DNA from: Oreohelix idahoensis
Lineage: Eukaryota; Mollusca; Gastropoda; Stylommatophora; Oreohelicidae
Direction of reading: 5' to 3'
Assembly: GCA_024509875.1 (NCBI GenBank)
Contig: JAMPIV010019875.1
Location: 342,501-406,500 of the forward strand
Length of the DNA stretch: 64,000 nucleotides
Every line of letters starts with the position of its first letter. The first letter of the stretch is position 1. This document shows positions 35,985-53,435 of this stretch, one piece after another. The position numbers were made by a program, and so were the translations under genes. The notes under the pieces were generated by a model. It saw only the letters and a program-made list of their open reading frames with translations. It made no database searches and was not told the origin of the DNA.

Positions 35985-36219
35985 ACTGTGGTGCAAAAGC
36001 TGACATTTTGTTCAATTTTCATGTCGGTGCTACTTACAGTTGTGAGGTGGTATAGTACCAAGGGGTATTATCAGCTAGTGAGATACAACTATCGACCATA
36101 GTAAGGGTCTTTTCAGTTGTTTCACAGAGACTAAGAGGTCGGAAGGACCAAACGTAGAGAGGAAGTAGACATAAGCCAAGAGGCAGAGAACGGTCATACT
36201 GAATTGAGTGGTGAAGTGG

Positions 36220-36297
<78 letters not shown>

Positions 36298-36517
36298 AAC
36301 GGGCTGATCACCCGTTTGCCAGTCACTTCGATTACGGAAACAACAGCAGATTGATTGATTTGCCGTTGCCCTAAAGACGCCAATAGGCGTGATGGGAAAC
36401 AATGGCAAAGAAAACCTATCTGCTGTTGCCCTAAGACGCCACTAGGCGTAATGGCCACTGACTGCTTTGACGGTCGGTGGCTAAGGACGGAAGAAGAAGA
36501 AGAAGAAGATATATATA
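35985..36517. other. Non-coding stretch with microsatellites and a duplicated hairpin motif
   Basis: No gene seen. It holds a (TA)n run at about 36221-36294. Two copies of GTTGCCCTAA(A)GACGCC...AGGCGT, at 36365-36395 and 36425-36454, each have complementary arms (ACGCC/GGCGT). A (GAA)n run lies at about 36488-36508 and a short TATATA tail beyond it. A simple-repeat tail after such a block is typical of the 3' end of a SINE or LINE, but I cannot name the family. Confidence 0.45.
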
Positions 36518-38945
36518 TGTCGTGAGAAATTCTAATCCACATATATAAATTAAAAGGTAAATGTAAAGCCTAACGAATAAATTCAATAAAAGGAAAGAAG
36601 AATGGTAAAGAACAGTGCTGTCACAATGACTGTACTCGAAATCCCCCTTGTTTTCTACTTCGTCTGCAAATTGTAACGTTTCACGTTGATAGTAAAAGCC
36701 TACTGCAGCATACACGCTTTTCCACAACACAACAAAACGTGTACTGCCTTTCTAAGAAAAACCTTGAGATACGCAAGCTGACCTATATTTAAAATTCCAT
36801 TCATGTCATTTTATACACTACGTTACCATAAACGAAAGACAGATGGAATTAGGATAGAGAGAAGGGAGGGCTGAAAGCCGGAACGCATGCAACACTAACA
36901 CGCGTCTCGCTATACAGTTACTACCATCACGCGTGTAAGGCCACAAGCACTAGCTTTTTTCAAATCGACAGTGATAAAAAACACTACCAATACGAGAGTT
37001 AGGTTTAAAAAACTTACAAAACGCTTATTAGGAAACATGACATTCTACTGTTTTATGTCTAAAATCCTGACATTAGTCTGACAGTACAGCAGGACAGGTG
37101 GCGGTTCTAAACATAAAAAATAAAAAAACAACTACACGACTATCCTAGAAAATACATATTTTGAACGCAGCCACTTAGCTCCCTTAAATTTGTATATTTG
37201 GGTTCCTTAGGACTTGCTGACAAATAATATGTTAAGTGTTACGCAAATAGTCTAGGAATTAACAAATTATAGCCAAAAGAAATAGTGAGGGTGTCAGACA
37301 ACACCAAAATCAGAATCGCTCAGTGGCAGATTTTGAAACCACCATTGTACGGGAAATAGGTCCCCATGTAAAATCCTATTTGATTGGATAGAAGTAAATG
37401 TAAGGCTAAACACGATTAGTCGGGCTACAAATACTATTTTTTGTTGTTAGGGGAGACGGAAGGAAGGAAGGGTACTTTTTTGAAAAGCTGTGTAAACATG
37501 GCTCGATTGGTTAGACCCGCCAATATAGGCAATTAGAAGCGTCAGTTCAGCACCACATTTTCAAATAAACTTTCTAAAGCAACAGTGCGTTGAGATTCAG
37601 CTTATATTTTTCTAAATAAAAGCCTGAGACAGCGGCAGGTCGGATATTGTGCCATATTGATTGCCAGTCAACGTAATTGTGTATTATTTCCATGAATTAT
37701 GGTAAGCTTGAAATATTTGATATCTTTTTAATGAAAATTAAATGTAAATTGATAATTTATGTCTGTATATGTTTGTGGTTCAGTAGCGAACATGAGGCAA
37801 AGCCTATATATTGCTCCAACCTGAACAGAAGGTGTCGGAGAAAAGTAAAACTACATGGAATTGCCAAACACTACACTGACACCTATCTTATTGACTAGAA
37901 GGAACTAATGCTGGAATTGCAGAGGCGTAGTAACCATTAGGGAGGAGTATACTGGTGTAAATTGTTTCAGATGAAGCTGGCAGTTGGCCTACCTCTCTGA
38001 ACTCAGTGTTTGTTATGTGTTGTGTTCAGTCTGGAAATAGATTATAAATTAGTTATGAAATAGGAGGTACAACCTTCTTGTTTCAGGGACCGTGGTCCTA
38101 AAGTTATTGAGCAGCACCTGGTCTGAGCTTTGCTGAATCTAGAGGCTGTCAGCATACTCCTGGGTCCAGATAGTGAACAGTGAGGTGTCTCCAGAACACA
38201 GGGAAGCTATCGAGCAGAGGAGTCTTTTCCTGCCGCCATCACGAAAGATAAGCTTCGTTGGCCAGAGGAGCTCAACATTATGTGCCCCCCTCTAAAATTA
38301 ACAGTATAATAAAACAGAGGGAAAATACAGTGTGTAAATTGATAGGAACTATGAACTTTTCCCCATACTATTTCCAGGATAAACAAACACTTGAAGTCAT
38401 AATGACAAATAACAACATAGCTTGAAAAACAAAACCAGTATTACCTCATAGTACTACTACACCACTGACACAGATAGGATAATATTAATAAAATATGTCA
38501 CTACAAGGTTCATATTTATCAATTATGTACACATAAATTGTGATTACATTTGATTGTGATTCCTGGTTCACTTTGTAGTTGAATCAGGATATATATTAGT
38601 GAAAGTAATTAATACATATATATTTGAAAATTTACCAGTGACTCATTTAAGATAGTCTTATAGAGTGTTAAATGTGTGTGAGTGTCACAGTGTTGTCAAG
38701 TGTGGTGGAATAAACTAAATTGTTTATCTGTCTGTTATTGTTGTGACTTACACTTCATCATATACATACCCTAGACATTCAACGTAGTCATCACAATATT
38801 CCAGAATAATTCTGACTGGGGTATAAATGTGGTAGCAAGTAAGGTTATCTGTAAAACACTACACCTATTAGATGCAGATACCTTCACAGCTGATCTCAGT
38901 CAGTACACTAAGTCCCCTATAAATATTTATATCATCCCACTTTAC

Positions 38946-39043
<98 letters not shown>

Positions 39044-39147
39044 TTCATGTGGTTGTACTTTGAGCAGTGCCATTGTTTTGTATATATCATAACTGCATAC
39101 TTTGTAAGCAGAGTTATAGAGAGTATTGTGTATCGTGAGTGTACATC
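36518..39147 (+). repeat. Probable C element 5' LTR and leader
   Basis: There is no gene in this stretch. By position it must contain the 5' LTR and leader of C. A possible LTR start is TGTCGTGAGAAATTC at 36518, just after the TA tail. A candidate polyA signal AATAAA lies near 38709. No second copy is available for comparison, so the boundaries are guesses. The frame at 37677-37898 has no recognisable domain. A double (TA)n run lies at about 38949-39041. Confidence 0.35.
38949..39041. repeat. (TA)n microsatellite
   Basis: Two AT-dinucleotide runs separated by CGATAT at about 38994-38999. They produce artefact Tyr-Ile open frames on both strands. Confidence 0.95.
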
Positions 39148-40700
39148 ATGGACTTACAGAGTTTTATTCTGATAGGCAAGGAATGTGCGTACACTGTGAA
39201 AGAACTGAAGGATTTTGCCAAGGCAGAATACCAGTCAGGGAAAATTCAAGAAGCTATGGAAAAGAAGAACTTTGAGAAGAAGAAGGAGGAAAGAAATGCT
39301 CGCATTGAAAAGTTAGAGCTCAAAAGAAGAGAGTTCGAAGTACAAGAAAAGAAGACGAAAGAAGATAACTATTTGAAACAGAGAGAGTTCGAACTAAAAG
39401 ACAGGAAGATGAAAGAAGATAACGATTAGAAAACAGAGAGTTCGAACTACAAGAAAAGAAGATGAAAGAAGAACAAGAGTTTCAAGAAAAGAAGATGACA
39501 GAGGATAGAGAGTTAGAATTAGAAAAGGAGAGATTAGCTCTGGAAGAAAAAAACTAGAAGCTGAAAATGAAATACAATTGAAGAAATTAGAAGTGGGTAC
39601 GAGTGGTCAGAACTCGACTCCGAAGGAGTCCCATCGTCCCTTTAGGCTGCGTCTGCCGAATTTTAATGACACAATTGATAGTTTGGACTTCTTCCTTGAG
39701 AGGTTCGTGGCCGAATGCTTGGCCTGGAAGGCTAACAGAGACGAGTGGCCATCTCTGTTATCCACATTGATAGTGGGGCCTGCGATGGAGACTTTTTATA
39801 GTCTCCCGTTGGAAGAGCTGGCGGATTACGACAAGGTGAAGGAACGGTTGCTCCGGAAGTTCCATTTAACGGGTGGCGATTACCAGACGCGGTTTAGAAA
39901 CACTATGCCAAGTAAAGACCAGGACTTCGAGGACTTCATCTCGAAGATCAAGCTGCTGCTTAATAGATGGACTGAGTTGGAAGGAATTACAAAGCACTTT
40001 AATGGCTTGGTTGATCTAATGCTACTTGCCAAAGTGTTGTCGTCTTGTTCTACTGAGTTAGTAGCATTTTTCCAGGAGCGCCAGCCACAGGGCATTGATT
40101 CCATGTCACAGTTGGGCCATCATTATGTCCTTGCCCATCAGGGCAAACCCAACCGTCGTTCTGGTTTGTCAGACGCTTTAGTTGCAGGCTTGGGCAAAGT
40201 ACAGCGCCAACCGCGGCAACGTCGGGTGGGAAGTGCCGACAGGTCACCGAGACAGAGGTTTGGTAAGTCGCCTCATCCATATCAGTCAGGCAGGGGCAGT
40301 TATGAGAACTTTAGACCACAGCGGAATTTCCAGCCGAGGTGGAATAACCGAGAGTCGGGAAGCAATAGCGACGAAGAAGGATTCCAAGGACGGAATCAGG
40401 AGCGCTTCCAGTTCTCTTAAGACAAAAGTAAAGGTTATTATAAAGGTAAAGGATCCAAACACAGAGGTGTATCGTCAGATGGTTGAGGGTCTGACTCTGA
40501 GGCGCGCTCATCACCGAACCATAGTTCACAAAAGGAGAAGAAAGATATTATGTGCAAGGAGTGCGGTGGCAGAGGCCACATAGCTAGGATGTGCTGCAAT
40601 AGTGCACAGTATGCTAACGCGGCATGTGTGTTAGACACCGTCAATAACGAGGATTGCGAGGGTTGCAAACAATTGTATGTTCCAGATGGGAAACCGGTGT
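39148..40700 (+). pseudogene. C Gag with coiled-coil repeats and a zinc knuckle, broken
   Basis: Gag starts at the ATG at 39148 (MDLQSFILIGKECAY...). A strongly charged coiled coil follows, built of an imperfect 54-base repeat (GAGTTCGAA at 39331, 39385 and 39438). The last spacing is 53, so the frame breaks there. The capsid-type domain is open at 39578-40420 (FRLRLPNFNDTIDSLDFFLERF ... FFQERQPQGIDSM). A later frame has an intact CCHC knuckle, CKECGGRGHIARMC (about 40552-40593), for RNA binding, then the module EDCEGCKQLY ... ICRHTLP. This Gag keeps the zinc knuckle that A and F lack. Confidence 0.8.
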
Positions 40701-40983
40701 TGATATGTCGACATACGTTACCCTGACTGTCTTCTCTAGACAAGTGTGGGAAACTCGATCTGCATTCCGGTTTTGTACAGCTGAAGCAGGTATCCGTGCT
40801 TAGGGACACAGACATAGTACCAAAGGGGTACGCCGATCCTGCATCGATGAGTCATGCTTGACGGGGAAGACTGTAAGATGCATCACGTTCGAGGGTAATG
40901 TGGAGCATTATCCAATAGCCATTGTGAAGATTGATACCCCTGTCCTGTAAGGTACGGTACGTGCGTGTGTTCTCGAGGCGGCG
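40701..40983 (+). pseudogene. C protease, heavily decayed
   Basis: Between the Cys module and the next long frame, fragments align with the protease of B: LRDTDIVPKGY near 40799 in place of the L-RD-G-CTTI active site, then YPIAIVKIDTPVL near 40910 and RACVLEAAVANLIVGNV leading into the next frame. The active-site Gly context is lost and the frame is broken several times. No functional protease is possible here. Confidence 0.6.
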
Positions 40984-42216
40984 GTGGCCAATCTGATTGT
41001 CGGTAACGTCCGGGGGTGGGTGCATGGGTGCACACGGGACGAAATACAAGAGTGGCAAATAGGCAGGCGACTAGTCGCTAATTCGGCGCTCACTATGGCA
41101 CAACCGATGGCAGACGAGATACAGGAGTCCCGCGTTGCCAATAGCACATCGTTTCCGGTGGAGGTGCTTCCTGAGGGTCAGGGCACATTGGTGGTCGACT
41201 TCATGAAATTTCAAACATCTGATAGGTCTTTGCAGAGACTGTTCGCGTTGGCAGAGACGGGGAATGTAAGGCAGACTAAGACATTCCGTTACTGGTTCGA
41301 GTACAAGAACCATATTTTGACGAGGTGCTTCGTTAGGCAACAGCAGATTTTGCGCCGGGTCGTGGTACCATGCACTATGATACCAAAGATATTGGGGGTT
41401 GCTCACGACTCCTCTTTAGCTGGTCATATGGGTGTTGCGAGGACTCGAAATAGGGAGTTTTTGCAATTTTATTGGCCAGTGTGTAATAGGGACATCAAAC
41501 TATATTGTTCATCATGTCGGGTGTGTCAGCAGATGGCATACAGGGGCAGATCCACAAAGGCCCCGGTACAGACAGGGGACTTGGCCCTACGCTATCTCCC
41601 GAAAGTCGCTGTCGACATAATAGGCCGGTTACCGTTCGCATCTGATAGAGATTTCCGGTTTATCCTTACAATGGTAGATCTATGTACGAGATGGCGGGAG
41701 GCGGTCCCGATGCGATCGATCACCTCGCAGGCAATAGCAGAGGCGCTACAGCTGTTATACTCTCGGTTCGGGTTCCCGAAGTGCATTCTCTCGGATAGGG
41801 GAACACAGTTTATCTCCAAGGAAATGGCCGAAGTCACGAAATTGGTAGGGATTGCCCAGACGTTCTCCTCTCCCTACCATCCGCAGGCGAACGGGGTGTG
41901 TGAGCGCCTGAACGGCGCAATTAAGCAGATGTTGGCAAAGGTGACCGCCGAATGCCCTCAGGGTTGGGACAGGTATTTTCCGGCGGTACTTTTTGCGTAC
42001 AGAAAGGCCACTGACCAGAGTACAGGGTTCTCTCCGTTTAAACTGCTATACGGTGCAAACCCCTGGGGCCCTATGCAAGTCCTGAAGGATTTATTTGTGC
42101 GGAAGCATACGGGAGAATCGGCGGTGTCGGCGTATGATTATGTCGTTGTCTTGCGAGAACGTATTGTCAGATCGTGTGCAATAGCACGTACGCAGCTAAC
42201 TCAAGCAGGCATTTAG
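40984..42216 (+). pseudogene. C protease end and integrase, core intact
   Basis: An open frame of 410 codons. It starts with the protease C-terminus (NLIVGNVRGWVHGCTRDEIQEW), then the integrase zinc domain (HDSSLAGHMG ... CSSCRVCQQ) and a core with a complete D, D, E triad: AVDIIG near 41612, LSDRGTQFIS near 41790, GVCERLNGAI near 41905. It then runs to the linker before the GPY/F tail. It ends in a stop at 42214-42216, after which the frame continues without a start. The integrase core is the best preserved part of this element. Confidence 0.85.
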
Positions 42217-42915
42217 TATCGACGGTACGGGAACCGGGGGACTAGGTTGATATCACTTCGGACAGGGGAACAAGTGTGGCTATTTCTCCCTACGAAGCAG
42301 GACAGGTTGAGCATCTCCTGGCATGGTCCGTTTCAAGTCCTCAAAAAGGTAACGGATGTGGACTACCTTATCAAGGTTTGAAATAGGGAAAAGATGTTCA
42401 ACGTGAACATGTTGAAGCCATACGTGGAACGGCCGGCGGAGTTGTCAGTCGTGGTAGATGCCGTGGAAGAGCATGGATCAGAGTCGGCAGCGTCGGTAGT
42501 AGTCGATGAGTCCGGAGACAGCGGGGATGATGTGAACCTGTATCTGTCACTTGTGCCGCTGGCTCCAGCCGAGTCGTGGGTAGACGTTTCGATCTGTGAA
42601 GATCTGTCACACGAGCAAAAAACGCAGGTGCTTGCGATTCTTAGGGATTTTAGTGAAGTCCTTACTGGTCTGCCGCGACGAACAAACTCGATCGCACACG
42701 ACATAACTCTGACCGACGATCAGCCAATGAAATTGAAACCATATCCGATACCACTGCACTATAAGGCGGCGATCGAAAAAAGAAATCGATGATATGGTCC
42801 AGCTGATCATAATCGCTCCATCCGAGTCGGCTTACTCCTTCCCGTTGGTAGTGGTGAAAAAGAAAAAACGGGTCCATCCGAGTATGCATAGATTTTAGGA
42901 AGCTCAATAACATCA
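42217..42915 (+). pseudogene. C GPY/F tail and start of reverse transcriptase, truncated
   Basis: WHGPFQVLKKVTDVDYLI near 42325 matches the GPY/F module, and an in-frame TGA follows at about 42379. The frame 42394-42792 carries the HSRELYL-like spacer and the RT entry (LTGLPRRTNSIAHDITLTDDQPM). A frame break follows. The RT ends after VCIDFRKLNNI at 42915, exactly where the E-type LTR begins. The YxDD part of RT and all of RNase H are missing. Confidence 0.8.
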
Positions 42916-43584
42916 TGGCGTTATTTTGCAGTGCATCTTATGTATTGTGGTCGGCGTTAGGTCACTCGCAAAGGCCGAGGTTAGCCGAACTGGTGGGTCA
43001 TGTGACTACCGGAATTCGCCGGAAAAAGGCGCAAAATTAAGTAGAGAGAAACCAGCCTTCGTCCAAGGAGGACGTATATTTTCCCTTTTGCCAGCGAAAT
43101 CACTGTGTGGTTGATATTGTCCACTGTAAGCTGAGTGCATGCCATATTTTCGGACCTTGGAGATAATAACGTTGTAATTCTAGAGCAGTGTAGTGTTTAG
43201 ATTGAATTATTTACAGGCCGTAGTTTGATAAAAGATCGGTGATTTTTGAGTGTGTCATTTTCATAGTTTGCCGCTCAGGTGAGCGACATTCATTGCAGTG
43301 TTTCTGTATAATTCTTACTTTCATATATGAAGGCGATAGTTTAAGCTGCTAAGGCATGTTTACAAGGTTTTTCTCATATTGTATCTGATGCGTTTGATGG
43401 ACGTGTGAGGCCTTAATTGTGTATAGAGTAATAAAGGGAAGTATATGTTGAAGGTGTTAATTTCTTATGTCAGCCATTGTTGTGTGGTATTCTCTTGGCA
43501 GAACGAGCCTTTATTTGTTATTATAAATACACACTGCAGTGGTGTAACCAGTGGAGTTTTCTCCACGGTACGTGGTTCCTAACA
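42916..43584 (-). repeat. E-family LTR, second copy
   Basis: It aligns over its whole length with 3861-4529 in the same orientation. On the minus strand it begins TGTTAGGAACCACG and ends ACGCCA, giving TG...CA ends. It cuts into C RT. The 5 bases on each side (CATCA and CTAAC) do not match, and no C sequence resumes after 43584, so a simple solo-LTR insertion does not explain it. A deletion on the right side is likely. Confidence 0.8.
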
Positions 43585-48379
<4,795 letters not shown>

Positions 48380-48481
48380 TATGTATTAAATGAATTATTA
48401 TTGGATAAGTTTGAAGAGGTTAGTCACAATACGAGACGAGGAATTAGTATAATGTGATTTAGTTTCTTGACCCTGGAATAA

Positions 48482-50641
48482 TCAATCGAGGAACCGAGCG
48501 AACGGGGGAAAGCGAAACGGGCAGCAGCGAGCGGATACGAAGACCAGGGGGCGGCTTCATCTCTTGATTTGGCGGTCAGATCCCCAAAAGTTCGTGAGAT
48601 CAAATAAGTTGTCAAGTTTATCATGTCCCACTCAACTTACATTTCATTTTAGCTAAATAGACCATGAAGAACTAGACACGTTATCACTCGCTGGCCAGAT
48701 CTTTACAGAAGCACTAGCTTTATTGAAATCTTGTTATAGATTTTCCCCTGGATTTTATATATATTTGCAGTGATTTCTATTTCTGTGCAAAGCGGTAAAA
48801 TATATATTGTGTAAAGTGATCAGTGGTCTAGTCATTCTATTTCAAGGGATTTTGTGTTAATTTAAATCTATTTAATTAAACCATCTCAAGAGTTCCAGTT
48901 TTAAATATAATGATCTATCTATTATATTATTTCAAAAGATAATAGATGCTTAAATTAACTTTTAAAGTCGCGAAGGAATTTATAATTAATAAATTCAGTT
49001 AAGTCCTAGTTTTATAGATGTGGGTTTTTAACCACTAGAATTCGCGCAGTGTTTATTAAATACATAATTAAATACTCGAGTGTATTATAGGCTTAACGGG
49101 AAATTCATCGCGCTTTAGAAGGTTATTTGTTTTCGGTATATTACATGTCTTTTTTTTCTTTCATACAGAGTGATCGTAACCTGTGCGATCCCAGCATTAA
49201 GAAAGCAATAAAGAAATCAATCTAAGCAAAGCAAAGCATAAACAGTGTGTAGAGTTCCCCTGACGCAGAACTTGTTGAGACTGTGTAAATTTTTAATCTT
49301 TGAGGCGATTCTATGTTTGGAATTCCGCTATCTAACTTATAGCAAAGAAAGCACACCCAAAGACAAATTTAACGCACCATCAAACAACTCAGGTCGTAAC
49401 GGGAAGAAGAACACTGGCCCGAGCTTTGTTAGTTTACTGACACAGAGAGATAATTCATAATTTCCTGAACAGTGATGTGACTAGTTTTCTCACTGGACTT
49501 AAACCATACCTCACGGATAAAGTGTACCAGCACGCGTAAGAATTTTATTATCCGCGGCATAGTCAAATAGACCACACCATCCTCACCCCGGTATCAGAGA
49601 CCGTGCCCTCCCATAGAAACTGTTATTAAGAAAAGAGACACAACTACAGATTCATTTTCCAGCGATTACGGGATCCTTTTATGTGCTGACCGCATACCCG
49701 ATAATCTGGGGCTAGAACTTGAACAAACACTCATACATTTAGTTGAGGTGTAACGGCTGTTGTGTTATTCTATGGAGTGCAAGATTTTTTCACAATCGGT
49801 AAGTGAGAGCAAGATGAGTGAAGGCCTTTGCTAGCGCGTGTATGAATGACAGGAAATTAATTCTTTTGTGTGACCATTTTGTTAACTTGCTTACCTGGTA
49901 ACATATATCTTTACTGTATACCCTACATTGTTCCTTTAAGTGGGATAGTTGATAATTTGTTAACTCTGTTTAAAACCACCTCCTTTCCATTTGCTTAGTA
50001 AAGGGAAGAACTGCTGGGAAGAACAGGTTTTTTTTTCTATCACTTATACCTAACTTGGTAACACCTCTTTCAGAGTAATTAACTTTACTGTTAGGTTAAC
50101 GTACCCGTGTTCCTGATATTATCTAACTCTGGACTGGGTTTGTCTTTGTCTAATGAGCGGGAAGGGCTTAGTCGATACCAATCTTCTTCACCCCCTCCCA
50201 AACTTGTTATTTGCATTTGTGTACTTATGATAATTTATGTAATATCTGATATTTTTAGTGATTGATGTTTAAAGTGAATAAAATCACCTAAACTCATTTA
50301 GTTCTGTGTGTTGGATATACCCAAAGCCCAACATTTCCCCTATTCGTTTAATATAGTTTGTATCAACGTCGTGTGTGTGTTTGAAAACACCGAATCGGTG
50401 TGAGCGCAGATGCGAGTCTGGAAAACTGGCAAATAATTGTTTGACCAGGAGAGTGAAAGAGAAGATTGAGAGACACGATTTGTCGTAAATAAGTCTGTCT
50501 TTACTCTCCTCCAGCACGCTGTGAAGTAACTATTAAATCTCTGCATTTTCTATCACTGAGCTTTCCATCATCATTTTCCACTCTAAACCGGACCACTATT
50601 TCTACGACTCTTTTCTCTCAAAATAAATTTACGACAATATT
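48482..50641 (+). repeat. D element 5' LTR (right end approximate)
   Basis: Identical or nearly so to 56242-57908 over 1.66 kb. It starts TCAATCGAGGAACCGAGCG; the 3' copy has TG immediately before this. Past 50141 only this copy continues, because the 3' LTR is truncated. Two AATAAA signals occur (50277 and 50620). TGGCCGGCTCGTCTGGGAT (about 50643-50661) follows and looks like a tRNA primer-binding site, so I place the end near 50641. The short open frame 49245-49460 repeats at 57009-57224 and is probably chance. Confidence 0.75.
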
Positions 50642-50642
50642 T

Positions 50643-50661
50643 GGCCGGCTCGTCTGGGATA
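50643..50661 (+). other. Candidate D primer-binding site
   Basis: TGGCCGGCTCGTCTGGGAT starts with the TGG complementary to a tRNA CCA end and has the GGCTCGTC-GGGAT pattern also seen in tRNA-Pro-primed elements. It lies shortly after the AATAAA at 50620. Confidence 0.5.
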
Positions 50662-51444
50662 ATTTTGAGATACATTTGATGCACACATATTTGTGGGCTG
50701 GTTCTGGGATCTTGAGCTACATTTGAGGCAATCGCATAGCCGGGTTAAAGATATTTTGAGTCTGATTTAGTTTGGGTCTAACTAGGTAGAGTGTGAATGA
50801 TTTGTCTTTGTGAATTAGGGAAATAAATAAATAATTACACCCCTAGACAAACGTTCTTTAAGTATTTGGGTTGTCCACACAGCATATTTACAGGTTGTTT
50901 TCTCTCCACAGCAGTAGAAAGTGCAGATAAACAAATATATTTGATATTTTAATTATCCCCTGGCGGAGATAATTATATTGCTTTCTTTATAAGAGTTGCT
51001 GGGATTGCGTGATTGTTTTACAGTCACTAAGGTTTTTGAAGTTAAAAAGAGTTGAGCTTAGCTAAAGACGGATTGTTCTGATTTTAAAAAATTAAGTTAA
51101 CAACGTCTCATCTCAATAATTGACTTTAGGGACGGAGTTTGTTGTCAGAGATTAAAAATTTAGTGGAAAATTTTTTTTCCTTTTAAATTGTTTTAATATA
51201 AATTTTTCTCTACTGTTAGTAAAAGTAGATTCTTTTCCAGTGTAACTTACCATTTAGTGGGATAGTCGCTTGCGTTTAGAGCCTTAATTGCCAGATAATA
51301 GCAGCGATAAGTTTGCACAGTACAGGTAGGAGGTAACACAGGTAAATTTGTACTTGTGTTTTTTTCTCGTAGCGGTTCAGAGTTCCTCCTTTTCGCGTTT
51401 CTTCTTACTAGTTCTCTAAGCATACTTCATCTTATTCTTTAACA
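50662..51444 (+). other. D leader
   Basis: Non-coding sequence between the candidate primer site and Gag. Nothing recognised. Confidence 0.5.
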
Positions 51445-52564
51445 ATGGCAGAGAGGATAAAGATGAGGTCCATCTTGAGGCTGGAAGCGAAAGAGGCAGG
51501 ATTAGATGCAGAAGCTGCAAACGCGTTTATTAACCAGGAATTGGAAATATATGACGCAGAGCAACAGAGAGCCGAAGCTGAGAGGAAGGCGAAGCAACAG
51601 AGAGCAGAAGCTGAGAGGAAGGAAGAGAAAGAAAGAACAGAGAGGAGAGAAGCCCAGGAGAGGGCAGATAAGAAAGAAGCGGAAGAACGTCTTTTGGAAC
51701 AGAAGAAAATTGAAGCAGAGATGGAAACTCGCAGAGAGAGAGAGAGACAAGGAAAGACAGCATCAACTGGCGCTTAAGGCTCTAGAGAGTCGGGGCGCCT
51801 CTACTTCGACTAACGGAGAGCCGTCTTCGCCCCAGTCTCAATCAATGGACCTCTCCAGTACTCAATCTGCCCAATTGACTGCTATGTCGTTTTCTTTAGA
51901 ATCTTTTCCTAGCCCTAACGAAAAAATTGACAGGTACCTAGAAAAATTCGAGAGACTCGCGAATCTTTATGGGTTAGAGAGTACCCGCTGGGCGCTCAAA
52001 CTTTCAACGTCACTGAAAGGCAATGCTTATGACGTGTACACAAAGCTGGGACCGAATCAACATGATTACGACATGTTGAAAAAGGCCTTACTACAGCAGT
52101 TTGAGATGACTGCCCGAAAGTTTCTGCAGTTGTTCAGAAACAGCCGAAAAGAGAGCACGGAAACATTTCCACAGTTCTCTTCACGTCTCACGGGTTATCT
52201 GACAAAGTGCATTGAATTATCTGACCTACCTCTTTCATATGAGGGACTCCTCGAACTTGTTCTTGTGGAGCAGATAAAATCCACTTTGTCGAATGAAACA
52301 CGTAGATTTTTGGCGGAACAGGAGGCAGTCAGGCTTGAAGACATACTCAATAAAGCCGAACGCTATAGCAATGCAATGGCCGAACTTCCCAGCACTAAAC
52401 GTAAACCCACCGATGAGCCATCTCGAAAACAGAATCTAGAGCAGGCATCCTATTCTTCCACTTCCTCTCAACATTATAACCAACGAGATAACGATACCCA
52501 GAAACCTCCCCAGGAAAAATCGAAATTCTACAAAACCCGATACCCCCCCCAACAAAAATTCTGA
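51445..52564 (+). pseudogene. D Gag, one frameshift in a GA run
   Basis: The ATG at 51445 (MAERIKMRSILRLEAK...) opens a long Glu/Arg/Lys coiled coil (QQRAEAERKAKQQRAEAERK) that ends at 51777. The capsid-type domain continues in the other frame, 51506-52564, from about 51750: IDRYLEKFERLANLYGLE, WALKLSTSLKGNAYDVY, FLQLFRNSRKESTETFPQF. The switch lies at the GAGAGAGAGAGA run, 51733-51748. A second break is at a C run near 52543-52552, before the protease frame. No CCHC knuckle is seen. D Gag differs clearly from the A, B, C and E Gags. Confidence 0.85.
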
Positions 52565-52679
52565 TCAAACCAACAAGCCTACGTGGCAGCGCGGCCACCA
52601 AGGTCAAGGAAAAGGGAAGACCCCTACACCAGGAACGTCTGATCAGGGCAAACAAACCGGTGCAAACCGCATTGGATGT

Positions 52680-53435
52680 TTGCATACAGCCTCGAAAGGT
52701 AGAGTCAATGTCAGTGATTCTCAACCTGAGGGGGACCGACCCTCAACTCGAGGAACTGTAATTTTGAACGGTACCTCCACTACTTGTCTTTTTGACACTG
52801 GATTAAGTTTTGACTGTATTGTCGCTAGGCACCTAGTCAAACCCGGTCAGGAGACAGAGGAAACCGTCAAACTTAGTGGAGTTTTCAGGAATGATGCACC
52901 CAGGACGCTTCCTATCGCACTGGTAGAAATACACTCTGACTTTGTCAGAGGAGTTATTAAAGCGGCCATAATGGATGATCCGATCTACCCAGTTATCCTG
53001 GGATGTAGATATGTGTTCATTGGGAGACCTACGGAGCCGATTGTGGCAGCGGTAACCACAAGAGGGCAAGCCAAGAAGGAAAGGGAGCCTGCGCCAAACT
53101 TGTTGCCGAATGAACTGAAGGAGGCGCAACAAAAGGACCCTACTCTGGCGCCCTGCTTTAAAAAACTGCCCATGGCTAAGGACCCCAGACACAACGGAGA
53201 CATCTTTTCTAAGGATGGTGTATTGTATCGTAGAACGGGCAACCCGGACACGGGGAATAACCAGCTCCTAGTACCGACGCAATACAGAAACCAGATCTTA
53301 GAAATGGGGCACTCTCTTCCCTTTAGCGGACACATGGGACAAAACGCCACTATTCAGCGAATAAAAAACCACTATTGGTGGCCAGGAATGAACTCTGACA
53401 TTGTCAGGTACGTGAAATCCTGCGCCCAGTGCTAA
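52680..53435 (+). pseudogene. D protease and integrase zinc domain, ends at a nonsense codon
   Basis: The frame carries the aspartic protease motif in TCLFDTGLSFDCI, near residue 40, then a linker with PNELKEAQQKDPTLAP. The integrase zinc-binding domain follows: HSLPFSGHMGQNATIQRI, NHYWWPGMNSDI, CAQC. It ends in TAA at 53433-53435 right after CAQC. The frame is open again straight after the stop into the integrase core, so a single base change of a Gln codon explains it. Unlike in the other families, the CxxC...CxH module before the protease is not complete here. Confidence 0.85.

Noticed and set aside
39331..39560. Possible CRISPR-like direct repeats
   Set aside because: The repeats are contiguous and encode a coiled coil in Gag; there are no spacers, and the DNA is eukaryotic.
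49245..49460. 71-codon frame repeated at 57009-57224
   Set aside because: The repetition is explained by the two D LTRs; the frame has no domain.
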